This document shows positions 40,360 through 51,613 of a stretch of 64,000 nucleotides of DNA, in pieces (position 1 is the first letter of the stretch; every line of letters begins with the position of its first letter). The stretch spans positions 1,178,001 through 1,242,000 of the forward strand of contig NZ_CP010951.1 of assembly GCF_001580455.1 (NCBI RefSeq). The letters run 5' to 3'. The DNA is from Ramlibacter tataouinensis. GTDB lineage: Bacteria; Pseudomonadota; Gammaproteobacteria; Burkholderiales; Burkholderiaceae_C. The position numbers and the translations under genes are program-made. The notes beneath the pieces are model-generated. The model worked only from the letters and a program-made list of their open reading frames with translations. It had not been told where the DNA came from and ran no database searches.

Positions 40360-40566
40360 TCAGAGGCTGCAGGCGGCGCCGCGCCGGCCTGCCCCACGCA
40401 CCGCCGAACTCATCGGTGGTCGCAGCGACGGGCCCTTTCATTTTCGGTTGAGCTGGTGCGAGCGCGTGAGGTCGCGTGAGAGGTAACTGTTCGTGCAGAT
40501 ACCGTCCTGCTAGGGCGCAATGTCGCTATCGTCGTGCCGTTGACGGCGGCCTCGTAGGAGACAACG

Positions 40567-41433
40567 ATGATCCCAGCCGGATTCGACTACCACGCACCGA
40601 ACTCGGTCGCCGACGCGATCAAGCTGCTCGGCGACCTCGGTCCCGATGCCAGGCTGCTGGCGGGTGGCCACAGCCTGCTGCCGATGATGAAGCTGCGCTT
40701 CGCGCAGCCGGCGCACCTGATCGACCTGGGCAGGATCGCCGAACTGCGCGGTATTGCGCAGGTGGGCGACGCGATCCACATCGGCGCGATGACGACCGAG
40801 CACGAGCTGCTGCACTCCGCGCTGCTGGCCGAGAAGCTGCCGCTGCTGGTCGATGGCGCGGGCTGGATCGCCGACCCGCAGGTCCGCTACAAGGGCACGA
40901 TCGGCGGCGACATCTCGCATGGCGACCCGGGCAACGACCATCCCGCACTGATGCTTGCACTGGATGCGTCCTTCGTGCTGCGCGGTCCCAAGGGCGAGCG
41001 CGTCCTCAAGGCCGACGGCTATTTCCTCGGGCTGTATTCGACGCAACTGGAGGATGGCGAGATCCTCGCGCAGATCCGAATTCCGATTCCAGCGGCCGGC
41101 AGCGGGTGGTCCTACCAAAAGCTCAAGCGCAAGACCGGCGACTTCGCCACCGCCGCCACCGCGGTGCTGCTGCAGATGAGCGGCGGCAAGGTGGCCAAGG
41201 TGAACATCGCACTGACCAATGCCGGCCCCACCGCGCTGAAGGCACGGGCCGCCGAGGACAGCCTGCTCGGCAAGCCGATCGACGAGGCCAGCCTGGGCGA
41301 AGCGGCGCGCCTGGCCATGGGCATCTGCGAACCGACCCCGGACCAGCGGGGCGATGCCGAATACAAGCTGGCCATGACGGGCGAGATGACGCGGCGCGCG
41401 CTGCAGGCGGCGCATGCCCGCGCGAAGTCCTAG
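40567..41433 (+). CDS. coxM: CO dehydrogenase-type medium (FAD) subunit
   Basis: 288 residues. FAD motif LAGGHSLLPMMKLR and the second motif KGTIGGDISHGDPGNDHPA are those of CoxM. There is no extra cysteine loop, so this is not a second HcrB. It is the first gene of a cox-type set in the order M-S-L followed by G, D and E; GTAGGAGAC precedes the start. Upstream 207 bp probably hold the promoter, with no recognisable box. Confidence 0.88.
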   Translation: MIPAGFDYHAPNSVADAIKLLGDLGPDARLLAGGHSLLPMMKLRFAQPAHLIDLGRIAELRGIAQVGDAIHIGAMTTEHELLHSALLAEKLPLLVDGAGWIADPQVRYKGTIGGDISHGDPGNDHPALMLALDASFVLRGPKGERVLKADGYFLGLYSTQLEDGEILAQIRIPIPAAGSGWSYQKLKRKTGDFATAATAVLLQMSGGKVAKVNIALTNAGPTALKARAAEDSLLGKPIDEASLGEAARLAMGICEPTPDQRGDAEYKLAMTGEMTRRALQAAHARAKS

Positions 41434-41454
41434 GACGGCGAAGGAGAGTCGGAC

Positions 41455-41946
41455 ATGGCGAACACGCACCAGGTGTCATTCAAGCTGAACGGCAAGGCCG
41501 TCGAGGTGTCGGTCGAGCCGCGCGAGCTGCTGATCCACACGCTGCGCGAGAAGCTGGCGCATACCGGCCCGCACATCGGCTGCGAGACCTCGCACTGCGG
41601 CGCCTGCACGGTGGACATGGACGGCATGTCCGTCAAGTCCTGCACCGTGCTCACCGTGCAGTGCGCGGGCAGCGAGCTGCTCACCGTCGAGGGCCTGGAG
41701 CAAGGCGGCGTGCTGCACGCGCTGCAGCAGGCCTTCCACGAGGAGCACGGATTGCAGTGCGGCTACTGCACGCCGGGGATGATCACGCGCGCCTACCGCC
41801 TGCTCAAGGAGAACCCGAATCCCACCGAGCAGGACATCCGCTACGGCATCGCCGGCAACCTGTGCCGCTGCACCGGCTACCAGAACATCGTCAAGGCGGT
41901 CCAGTCCGCCGCCAGGAAGCTGGCATCGACGCCGGCGTCGGCCTGA
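41455..41946 (+). CDS. coxS: CO dehydrogenase-type small (2[2Fe-2S]) subunit
   Basis: 163 residues. First cluster motif CETSHCGACTVDMDG then C; second cluster CGYCTPGM and CRCTGY. The CETSHCGAC form with His-Cys is that of CoxS from form-I CO dehydrogenases, as opposed to CDGGECGAC in HcrC. Encoded between coxM and coxL. Confidence 0.9.
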   Translation: MANTHQVSFKLNGKAVEVSVEPRELLIHTLREKLAHTGPHIGCETSHCGACTVDMDGMSVKSCTVLTVQCAGSELLTVEGLEQGGVLHALQQAFHEEHGLQCGYCTPGMITRAYRLLKENPNPTEQDIRYGIAGNLCRCTGYQNIVKAVQSAARKLASTPASA

Positions 41947-41986
41947 TACAGGCCCCCACCTTCAGCGAACCATCCGGAGAGTCCAA

Positions 41987-44397
<2,411 letters not shown>

Positions 44398-44401
<4 letters not shown>

Positions 44402-44706
44402 AGCAGTGGTTGGTCCCGGGTATCGCCACGGCGCTGCTCGCGGCCTCGGCGTCGTTCACCGCGCTGCTGGCGAAACCCCATCTCGCCGCCGTGCTGGGCC
44501 AGCTGCAGGGCGCGGGCGCGGCACGGTGGCAGCTCCAGTTTCTCATTGCCTCCTTTCCGGCGGCGCTGGCATTGGCCGCCTTGGTGATCGCCGGGTCCGT
44601 GGCCAAACCGGCGAGCGGGCCGCTTCAGGTCCTGGCAGCCCTGGCGGTGGCTGCGCCGGTCTTGCTGCTGATCCTGGTGCTGTCGCACGCGTACCCGGCG
44701 CCATGA
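44398..44706 (+). CDS. Small membrane protein in the cox cluster
   Basis: 102 residues with three hydrophobic stretches (about 5-30, 47-66 and 76-97). No known motif. It lies between coxL and coxG with four-base overlaps on both sides, so it is clearly part of the operon. Standard cox clusters, as I recall them, have no such gene here. It might tether the enzyme or CoxG to the membrane; that is a guess. Confidence 0.65.
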
Positions 44707-45317
44707 AGGTACAGCTCGAAAAGACCTTCGCGATGCCCGCCTCCGCGGACCTCGCCTGGACCCTGTTGCAGGACATCGAGGGCGTGGCCGGCTGCATGCC
44801 CGGCGCGCGCATCGTCGAGCGCATCGACCCGCAGCACTACAAGGGCACGGTGGCGGTGAAGTTCGGACCGGCCAACCTGTCGTTCCGCGGCGATGTGGTG
44901 GTGCAGGACCTGGATCCGGCGGCCAGGACGCTGCGCCTGACCGGCAAGGGCACCGACTCCACCGGCACCTCCGGCGCCAGCATGGAGCTGACGGCACGGG
45001 TCGATCCGATCGACGCCAACGCCTGCAACTTGGTGGGCGCCAGCGAGCTGTCGGTGAGCGGCAAGGCTGCCACCTTCGGTGGTCGCATGATGGGCGCGGT
45101 GGCCGACCAGGTGCTCAAGCAGTTCGCCGACAACTTCGCCGCGCAACTGAAAGTGCTGCAAGCCCAGGCGGCCCCGCCGCCCGGCGGCCCGCCCGCCTCG
45201 GGCCATGCGGCCGCCGCGCCGGAGCCTGCGCCGCCCCGGCCGCTCAACGGGCCGGCCCTGCTGTGGGCGGCCCTCAAGAACTGGCTGCGCTCGCTGTTCG
45301 CGGGGCGCGCGCACTGA
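44703..45317 (+). CDS. coxG: CoxG family protein
   Basis: 204 residues. Residues 1-145 form a START/SRPBCC-like CoxG domain (KTFAMPASADLAWTLLQDIE, AGCMPGARIVERID, FGGRMMGAVADQVLKQFADN). A Pro/Ala-rich linker follows, then a C-terminal segment LLWAALKNWLRSLF that could bind the membrane. CoxG has been reported to anchor CO dehydrogenase or deliver quinone in related bacteria. Six bases separate it from the AAA+ gene. Confidence 0.86.
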   Translation: MKVQLEKTFAMPASADLAWTLLQDIEGVAGCMPGARIVERIDPQHYKGTVAVKFGPANLSFRGDVVVQDLDPAARTLRLTGKGTDSTGTSGASMELTARVDPIDANACNLVGASELSVSGKAATFGGRMMGAVADQVLKQFADNFAAQLKVLQAQAAPPPGGPPASGHAAAAPEPAPPRPLNGPALLWAALKNWLRSLFAGRAH

Positions 45318-45322
45318 CCGCG

Positions 45323-46216
45323 ATGGTGTCGCAACGCGCACAGGAGGTGGCAGCGCTGCAGCGGGACCTGGCGCATGCCGGCTACATCGCCGAACCGGGC
45401 CTGGCCGCCGCCCTCTTGCTGATGCAGGACCTGGAGCGGCCCCTGCTGCTGGAGGGCGACGCCGGCGTGGGAAAGACCGAAGTGGCCAAGGTGCTGGCGG
45501 CCGTGCGCCACGCGCGCCTGATCCGGCTGCAATGCTACGAAGGCCTGGACGCCCATGCGGCGATGTACGAGTGGAACTACCAGCGCCAGCTGCTGGCCAT
45601 CAAGCTGCTCGAGCACGACCAGCGCGGCATCGCGCAGAAGGAGCAGGACATCTTCTCCGAGCGCTACCTGCTCAAGCGCCCGCTGCTCGAGGCCATCACC
45701 TGCGCGCAGCCGCCGGTGCTGCTGATCGACGAGATCGACCGGGCCGACGAGGCCTTCGAGGCTTACCTGCTGGAGCTGCTGTCGGACTTCCAGCTGTCGA
45801 TCCCCGAGCTCGGCACGGTGCCGGCCGTCAGCCGCCCGCTGGTCGTCATCACCTCCAACGGCACGCGCGAGCTGTCCGACGCCCTGCGCCGCCGCTGCCT
45901 CTACCAGTACATCGACTACCCCGACTACGACAAGGAGCTCGCCATCGTGCGCGCCAAGGCGCCGGCCGCACCGGCCGCGCTGGCGGCGCAGATCGTGGCC
46001 TTCGTGCAGGGCGTGCGGCGCATGGAACTGCAGAAGAAGCCCGGCATCGCCGAGACCCTGGACTGGACCGCCGCCCTGCTGCGGCTGGGCCTGTCGGTGA
46101 TTGACAAGGACGGCGCCGAGCGCATCATGGAAACGCTCAGCGCCCTCATCAAGACGCGTGACGACCGCGCGGCCTTTCCGCGCGAAATCGTCGCCCGGCT
46201 GGCGGCCGCATGTTGA
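45323..46216 (+). CDS. coxD: MoxR-type AAA+ ATPase, CoxD
   Basis: 297 residues. Walker A EGDAGVGKTEVAK, Walker B VLLIDEIDRAD, sensor 1 VVITSNGTREL and the arginine-rich LRRRCLYQYIDYP. CoxD helps to build the [CuSMoO2] active site of CO dehydrogenase. The ATG at 45323 is used; the frame is open further upstream within coxG. Overlaps coxE by seven bases. Confidence 0.9.
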   Translation: MVSQRAQEVAALQRDLAHAGYIAEPGLAAALLLMQDLERPLLLEGDAGVGKTEVAKVLAAVRHARLIRLQCYEGLDAHAAMYEWNYQRQLLAIKLLEHDQRGIAQKEQDIFSERYLLKRPLLEAITCAQPPVLLIDEIDRADEAFEAYLLELLSDFQLSIPELGTVPAVSRPLVVITSNGTRELSDALRRRCLYQYIDYPDYDKELAIVRAKAPAAPAALAAQIVAFVQGVRRMELQKKPGIAETLDWTAALLRLGLSVIDKDGAERIMETLSALIKTRDDRAAFPREIVARLAAAC

Positions 46217-47352
46217 CCCTCGAAGCTTCACTGGACACCCGCGCCGCCGAGCGGCTGGCGGGCTTTCCCGGCTTCCTGCGGTCCAACGGCTTCGGTGTCG
46301 GCGGCGGTGATGCCGTGGCGGTACTTCGGACGGCGCAGCAGGTGGGCGTGCTCGACCCGGCGATCCTGCGCTGGAGCCTGCAAGCCTTGTTGTGCGGGCG
46401 CGCCGACGAGTGGCAGCGCTTCGACGAATTGTTCGACGCCTGGTTCCTGCCGCCCAACCGCTGGCAGCGTCCGCAGCGCCGCGATGCCGGCGACAAGGCC
46501 TTGCGCGGCGAGTGGCCTGGAGGCCCGGCCGGCGATCACGACCGGGCGGACGACGAAGATGCGCTGCGGCCGCGCCGCACCGCCAGCGGCCAGGAAGCGC
46601 TGGGCTCGGCGGACTTCCGCACGCTGACCGAGAAGGAACACACGCTGGACATCGAGGCGCTGATGCGGCGCTTCGCGCGCCGGCTCAAGCACATCCGCCT
46701 GCGCCGCCAGCGGCGCGCGCGCCGGGGCAGGCGCCTGGACCTGCCGGCGACGATCCGGCGCAGCGTGGCCAGCGGCGGCACGCCCTTCCACCTGGCCTGG
46801 AAGGAGCCCCGCCAGGTGCGGCCGCGCATCGTGCTGCTGATCGACGTGAGCCGGTCGATGGCGCTGTACAGCTTCTTCTACCTGCGCCTGGCGCGGGCGC
46901 TGGCCGCGGAACTGACCGACATCCACAGCTTCATCTTCCACACCCGCGTCACGGCGGTGTCGCAGGCGCTGCACGACCCGGACCCGTGGCGCGCGCAGGA
47001 ACAGCTGCACCTGATCGCGCAGGGCTGGGCCGGCGGCACGCGCATCGGCGACAGCCTGGCGCAGTTCAACCGCGAGCACGCGCCGCGCATCGTCCATTCG
47101 CGCACCGCGATCGTCATCATGAGCGATGGCTACGACACCGGCGATCCGCAGCGGCTGTCGGACGCACTGGCACAGCTGCGGCGGCGGGCGCGGCGCATCG
47201 TGTGGCTCAACCCGCTGTGCAACCGGCCCGGCTATGCCCCGGTCTGCCAGGGCATGCAGGCCGCCCTGCCGCACCTGGACCTGCTCGCGCCGGGGGCGGA
47301 CCTGGCCAGCATCCAGGCGGTGCTGCCGGAACTGATCGCCGCACTGAGGTAA
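46210..47352 (+). CDS. coxE: VWA-domain protein, CoxE
   Basis: 380 residues. The N-terminal half is basic and variable; the C-terminal half has a von Willebrand A domain with the MIDAS motif DVSRSM and the later SDGYDTGD. CoxE works with CoxD in maturing the Mo-Cu centre. Contiguous with coxD and the nucleotidyltransferase gene. Confidence 0.88.
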   Translation: MLTLEASLDTRAAERLAGFPGFLRSNGFGVGGGDAVAVLRTAQQVGVLDPAILRWSLQALLCGRADEWQRFDELFDAWFLPPNRWQRPQRRDAGDKALRGEWPGGPAGDHDRADDEDALRPRRTASGQEALGSADFRTLTEKEHTLDIEALMRRFARRLKHIRLRRQRRARRGRRLDLPATIRRSVASGGTPFHLAWKEPRQVRPRIVLLIDVSRSMALYSFFYLRLARALAAELTDIHSFIFHTRVTAVSQALHDPDPWRAQEQLHLIAQGWAGGTRIGDSLAQFNREHAPRIVHSRTAIVIMSDGYDTGDPQRLSDALAQLRRRARRIVWLNPLCNRPGYAPVCQGMQAALPHLDLLAPGADLASIQAVLPELIAALR

Positions 47353-47372
47353 GAGAGGTAAGGAGGTCGCCC

Positions 47373-48068
47373 ATGGGCTGCATGTTCAAGGCCAACGGGC
47401 TCTACAGCCGGATGTCGGTGGGCGCGGTGCTGCTGGCCGCCGGCGCCGGCAAGCGGCTGGGCGGGCGGCCGAAGGCCTTGCTCGAGCTGGGCGGCGTGCC
47501 GCTGGTGATGCGCCAGCTGATCGCGCTGTCGGGCGCAGGCGTGGACGAAGTCGTCGTCGTGCTGGGCCATCACGCCGATGCGGTCGAGACGGCCATCGGG
47601 CAGTTCCCGATCACGCTGGTGCGCAACCCCTCGCCCGACGAGGGCCAGGCCTCGTCCGTGCGCGCCGGGCTGCAGGCCCTGTCGCCCCGGCTCGATGCGG
47701 TGATCGTCGCGCTGGCCGACCAGCCGCTGATCAACGCGCAGGACATCACGGCGCTGATCGGCGCATTCAAGAAGCGCGGCGACGCGATGATGGTGGTGCC
47801 GCGCGTGATGACCGAAGGCGGCGCGCCGCAACCGGGCAACCCGGTCATCTTCGATGCGGCGCTGCGCGAGGCCTGGCTGGCGGGCGCCGCCGACCTGGCC
47901 TGCCGCCAATGGCGCGATGCCCATCGCGATCTCGTGCGCTGGCTGGACACCGACAACCGCCGCTACTCGCTGGACATCGACACACCCGAAGACCTGGCGC
48001 GCTTCACCGCGGGCACGGGCCACGTACTCACCTGGCCGTCGTCGTTCGCCGGCGAGACGGTGACATGA
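47373..48068 (+). CDS. mocA: MocA-like molybdenum cofactor nucleotidyltransferase
   Basis: 231 residues; AAGGAGGTCGCCC precedes the ATG at 47373. N-terminal LLAAGAGKRLGGRPKALLEL, ALADQPLI and GNPVIF are the NTP-transferase marks of MocA/MobA relatives. Members make the cytosine dinucleotide form of molybdopterin for xanthine-oxidase-type enzymes, which fits both CoxL and HcrA here. MobA (guanine form) is the alternative but is usually shorter and encoded elsewhere. Confidence 0.83.
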   Translation: MGCMFKANGLYSRMSVGAVLLAAGAGKRLGGRPKALLELGGVPLVMRQLIALSGAGVDEVVVVLGHHADAVETAIGQFPITLVRNPSPDEGQASSVRAGLQALSPRLDAVIVALADQPLINAQDITALIGAFKKRGDAMMVVPRVMTEGGAPQPGNPVIFDAALREAWLAGAADLACRQWRDAHRDLVRWLDTDNRRYSLDIDTPEDLARFTAGTGHVLTWPSSFAGETVT

Positions 48069-49210
48069 GCACCGCCAGCCGCCTGGCCCTGGCGCGCGCC
48101 TGCGCGTGGGCGCTGCTGATCGCGGGATGGGTCGGCATCGGCAGCCTGTCGCTGGTGCTGGCGCCGACGGTGGGCCAGGCGTTCGGTCTGGTGGCCCTGT
48201 GGCTGCTGGGCCTGGGGGCGGCGGCAGCCGTTGCCACGCATGGTGGCATGCGGCGGTGGACGCGCGCGCTGGCGCTGGGCAGCGTCGCGCTGCTCACCGC
48301 TGCCGGCTTGTGGGCCGCGGTGCGCGGCGTCGGCCTGCCGGCCCTGCTGCTGGCGCTGGTGGGCTGGGCGGCGCTGACCGCGCTGGCTTCCGGCGTGGTG
48401 CGCAGCCTGCGGCAGATGCAGGCCGCAGCACCGGCGCCGCCGGTCGCCGCCGCCAGCCTGGGCGCCCTGTGCGCGGGACTGCTGCTGGGCGATCCCGCCG
48501 ATGTCGGCGCGCTGGCGGCCCGCCTCGCGGCCTTCGTGCTGGCCGTCGCCGCCTTGCTCGCGCTCTTGCAGTTGCGAGTCGACGAGCGCGCCCACGGGCC
48601 CGGTTGCCGCGCCGGGCTGTTCGACTGTTCGCTGCCGGCGTGGCCGCCGGGCGCCTGGCGCGATCCGCTGCAGTGGCCGATGCTGCTGGCCGGGCTGGCC
48701 ATGCTGCCGCTGATGGCCGCATTGCCGCTGATGGCGGCATGGTGCAGCGCCCGCGGCATCGCGCCGCAGGTGCTGGTGCTGCTTCACCTGGCGGCGATGT
48801 TCGGCCCGGCACTGGTGCTGCGGGCCTGGATGACGCGCTGGCCGCTGCGCGCCCTGGCCGTTGTCTGCGCCGCCCTGCTGGTGGCGGGCGCGGCCTTTGC
48901 CGCCTGGTCGCCTGCACCCGTCGACCTGCTCGGCCTGGCGGTCACGCACGGGGCCGCCTGGGGCCTGGCCTGGAGCGGCCAGCTCTGGGCACCGGCGCGG
49001 CGCGGCCGCCAGGGCAGCTCGCCGCTGCGGGCGGCGGCCGGCTATGCGGTGCTGACCCTGGCTTTCGGCCTGGTGGTCGAGCAGTCGGGCGCGCGCGGTG
49101 TCGCCGCGATACACGTCGCGCTGGGCCTGGGCGCGGTGCTGGCCGGCTTGCTGCTGACCGCGCGGCCCTGGGTCCGGGCCATCGCCGCGCGCCGGCATGC
49201 GGGCCGCTGA
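48065..49210 (+). CDS. Polytopic membrane protein at the end of the cox cluster
   Basis: 381 residues with ten or more hydrophobic helices, Ala/Leu-rich, no signature I recognise. The start overlaps the mocA stop (ATGA), so it is co-transcribed. General shape resembles a major-facilitator or DUF-type permease. A transporter or quinone-linked membrane partner for the cox system is possible; no function is assigned. Confidence 0.55.
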   Translation: MSTASRLALARACAWALLIAGWVGIGSLSLVLAPTVGQAFGLVALWLLGLGAAAAVATHGGMRRWTRALALGSVALLTAAGLWAAVRGVGLPALLLALVGWAALTALASGVVRSLRQMQAAAPAPPVAAASLGALCAGLLLGDPADVGALAARLAAFVLAVAALLALLQLRVDERAHGPGCRAGLFDCSLPAWPPGAWRDPLQWPMLLAGLAMLPLMAALPLMAAWCSARGIAPQVLVLLHLAAMFGPALVLRAWMTRWPLRALAVVCAALLVAGAAFAAWSPAPVDLLGLAVTHGAAWGLAWSGQLWAPARRGRQGSSPLRAAAGYAVLTLAFGLVVEQSGARGVAAIHVALGLGAVLAGLLLTARPWVRAIAARRHAGR

Positions 49211-49219
49211 TCCAGCGCC

Positions 49220-49879
49220 TCAGCCGGCGGCCGTCATCGGACCCGGGTAGCTCACTTCATCGAGCAGCCCGGTGTCGACGTCGTACACGAAGCCCCGCAC
49301 CGTGATCGCATCGGGGCCCTGCGTCGGAAGCCAGGCGTGGTTCAGGATGGCGGACATGCCGCGCCGCACGTCCCACTCCAGGCGCTGACGATTTGCCGCG
49401 TCGGGCGCCGCATCCAGCGGCTCGGGCTGGCCGCGGAACGCATGAAACGCCTCCGGAGAAGACGCGCACTTCCCGCAGTTCGCGAAGGCCCGGCCCGTGG
49501 CCTGCGCGAGCATCTTTTCCGACGCCGGATCGCCTTCCAGGCCGGCCTTGAGCAGGTCGTCGGTGAAGGCCAGCATGCCGCAGCGCGTGTGGTGGACCAG
49601 GATGAACTCGCGCGTGTCCAGCAGGTGGTGGGAAATGATCAAGGAGCGCAAGGCGTCCCCGGTCACCACGCCGCCGGCATTGCGGATGACGTGGGCCTCC
49701 CCGGTCTGCAGTCCCAGCAGGTCCTCCACATCGAGGCGCGCGTCCATGCAGGCCAGTACCGCCACGCGCTTTGATGGCCGGATCGGCTGCATGCCCGGAT
49801 GGCTTGCCCGATGAAGGGTGTCCCCGCCGGCGTAGCGCCCGTTGTTGTTCAGAAGAATGTCGGTGCTCGATGTCGCCAT
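49220..49879 (-). CDS. Beta-class carbonic anhydrase
   Basis: 219 residues. Zinc site CMDARLD and HHTRCG (Cys, Asp, His, Cys), plus VIRNAGG, all as in beta-carbonic anhydrases of the smaller Rv1284-like type. It interconverts CO2 and bicarbonate. It faces the cox cluster convergently, ten bases from its last gene; a link with CO2 from CO oxidation or from Kor and Pad decarboxylation is possible but may be chance. Confidence 0.88.
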   Translation of the reverse strand: MATSSTDILLNNNGRYAGGDTLHRASHPGMQPIRPSKRVAVLACMDARLDVEDLLGLQTGEAHVIRNAGGVVTGDALRSLIISHHLLDTREFILVHHTRCGMLAFTDDLLKAGLEGDPASEKMLAQATGRAFANCGKCASSPEAFHAFRGQPEPLDAAPDAANRQRLEWDVRRGMSAILNHAWLPTQGPDAITVRGFVYDVDTGLLDEVSYPGPMTAAG

Positions 49880-50017
49880 GGTGCTCTCCCTGATGCACCG
49901 GCGCCGATGCCCAACCGGTCATCGACCCGGTGGCCAGCCCATGGTATTCATTGGCGAGAGAGAGCGCTCTGTTGATATGCCAGCAGGGGCATAGCTGGAC
50001 CGCTGGAAGTATCGAAT

Positions 50018-51502
50018 TCAGATGTCGAAGTAGAGCTGGAACTCCCAGGGATGCGGGCGCAGCCGCACCGGATCGATCTCATGCGTGCGCTTGTAGTCGA
50101 TCCAGGTTTCGATGAGGTCGCGGGTGAAGACGTCGCCCTTGAGCAGGAAGCCGTGGTCACGCTCCAGCGCCTGCAGCGATTCGTCCAGCGAGCCGGGAAC
50201 CTGCTGCACCTTGCGCGCTTCCTCCGGCGGCAGGTCATAGATGTTCTTGTCGAGCGGATCGCCCGGGGGCGTGTGGTTCTCGATGCCGTCCAGGCCCGCC
50301 ATCAGCATCGCCGCGAAGGCGAGGTAGGGATTGGCGGACGGATCGGGGCAGCGGAACTCCACCCTTCTGGCGTTGGGTGAGTCCGAGTACATGGGGATGC
50401 GGGCCGCGGCCGAGCGGTTGCGCTGGGACATCGCCAGATTGACGGGCGCCTCGTAGCCGGGCACCAGCCGCTTGTAGGAGTTGGTGGTGGGCGCGCAGAA
50501 GGCCATCAGCGCCGGGGCGTGCTTGAGCAGCCCGCCGATGTACCAGCGGCACAGCTCTGACGTCAGGGCATAGCCATTGGGGTCGAAGAACAGGTTCTTG
50601 TCGCCGTTCCACAGGCTCTGGTGGCAGTGCATGCCGCTCGCGTTGTCGCCGAAGAGGGGCTTGGGCATGAAGGTCGCCACCTTGCCGTGGCGACGCGCCA
50701 CGTTCTTGCACATGTACTTGTAGATCATCACGTTGTCCGCCATGCGCAGCAGCGAAGCGAAGCGCATGTCGATCTCGTTCTGGCCGGCGGTCGCCACTTC
50801 GTGGTGGTGGATCTCCACCTGGATGCCGGCATTCATCAGCGCGAACACGATCTCCGAGCGGATGTCCTGCAGGGTGTCGTGCGGCGGGACCGGGAAGTAG
50901 CCCTCCTTGTAGCGTGACTTGTAGCCGAGGTTTCCGCCGCCGAAAGCGCCTTCGTTCCTCCCCGACGTCCACTCGCCTTCGGCCGATTCGACGAAGTAGT
51001 AGCCGCAATGCTGGTTCTGCTCGAAACGGATCGAGTCGAAGATGAAAAACTCCAGCTCCGGCCCGAAATAGCAGGTGTCGGCGACGCCGCTGGCCTTGAG
51101 ATAGGCCTCGGCCTTGCGCGCCACGTAGCGCGGGTCCCGGGAATACGCCCCGTGCTGCACCGGATCGACCACGTCGCAGATGATGGCCAGCGTCGCCGCC
51201 TCGCGCTCCGGATCGATGAACGCCGTCGCGGGGTCGGGCTTGAGCAGCATGTCCGACTCGTGGATCTCCTGGAAGCCGCGGATCGACGAGCCGTCGAAGC
51301 CAATGCCGTCGCTGAAAAGGCCGTGGGTGATCTCCGGCAAGGTGACCGAAAAATGCTGCCAGAGCCCGGGCAAATCGGTGAAGCGCAGGTCGACGATGCC
51401 GATGTCGTTCTGCTTGATCATGTCCACGACGTCGTCCGGCTTCTGCGGCCGGTTCGCGCGGTAGGAGCCTGGCAGGATGGTGACCGACGGATGGGTGGAC
51501 AT
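50018..51502 (-). CDS. glnA: Glutamine synthetase type I
   Basis: 494 residues from the ATG at 51502, which AGGAGGCATCC precedes. Marks: GIGFDGSSIRGF, ATFMPKPLFGDNASGMHCHQS (read as two adjoining parts), and RNRSAAARIP; the adenylylation tyrosine is in DKNIYDLPPEE. Converts glutamate, ATP and ammonia to glutamine. No ntrBC or glnK is adjacent. It is a little longer than the common GlnA of about 470 residues, so a second copy elsewhere in the genome is possible. Confidence 0.92.
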   Translation of the reverse strand: MSTHPSVTILPGSYRANRPQKPDDVVDMIKQNDIGIVDLRFTDLPGLWQHFSVTLPEITHGLFSDGIGFDGSSIRGFQEIHESDMLLKPDPATAFIDPEREAATLAIICDVVDPVQHGAYSRDPRYVARKAEAYLKASGVADTCYFGPELEFFIFDSIRFEQNQHCGYYFVESAEGEWTSGRNEGAFGGGNLGYKSRYKEGYFPVPPHDTLQDIRSEIVFALMNAGIQVEIHHHEVATAGQNEIDMRFASLLRMADNVMIYKYMCKNVARRHGKVATFMPKPLFGDNASGMHCHQSLWNGDKNLFFDPNGYALTSELCRWYIGGLLKHAPALMAFCAPTTNSYKRLVPGYEAPVNLAMSQRNRSAAARIPMYSDSPNARRVEFRCPDPSANPYLAFAAMLMAGLDGIENHTPPGDPLDKNIYDLPPEEARKVQQVPGSLDESLQALERDHGFLLKGDVFTRDLIETWIDYKRTHEIDPVRLRPHPWEFQLYFDI

Positions 51503-51613
51503 GGATGCCTCCTGTCTGTGCCAGCGCTCCTTCCAATGTAGGCGCGATGCGGAGCTCCCGCTAATGGGCTGGCCGTCCATGGCCCCAGCTCTTCCTTGGC
51601 ACAAGGGCCTTCG

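Noticed and set aside
40369..40392. Hairpin just after the FNR-type gene as terminator
   Set aside because: The stem has a bulge and no T-run; too weak to call.
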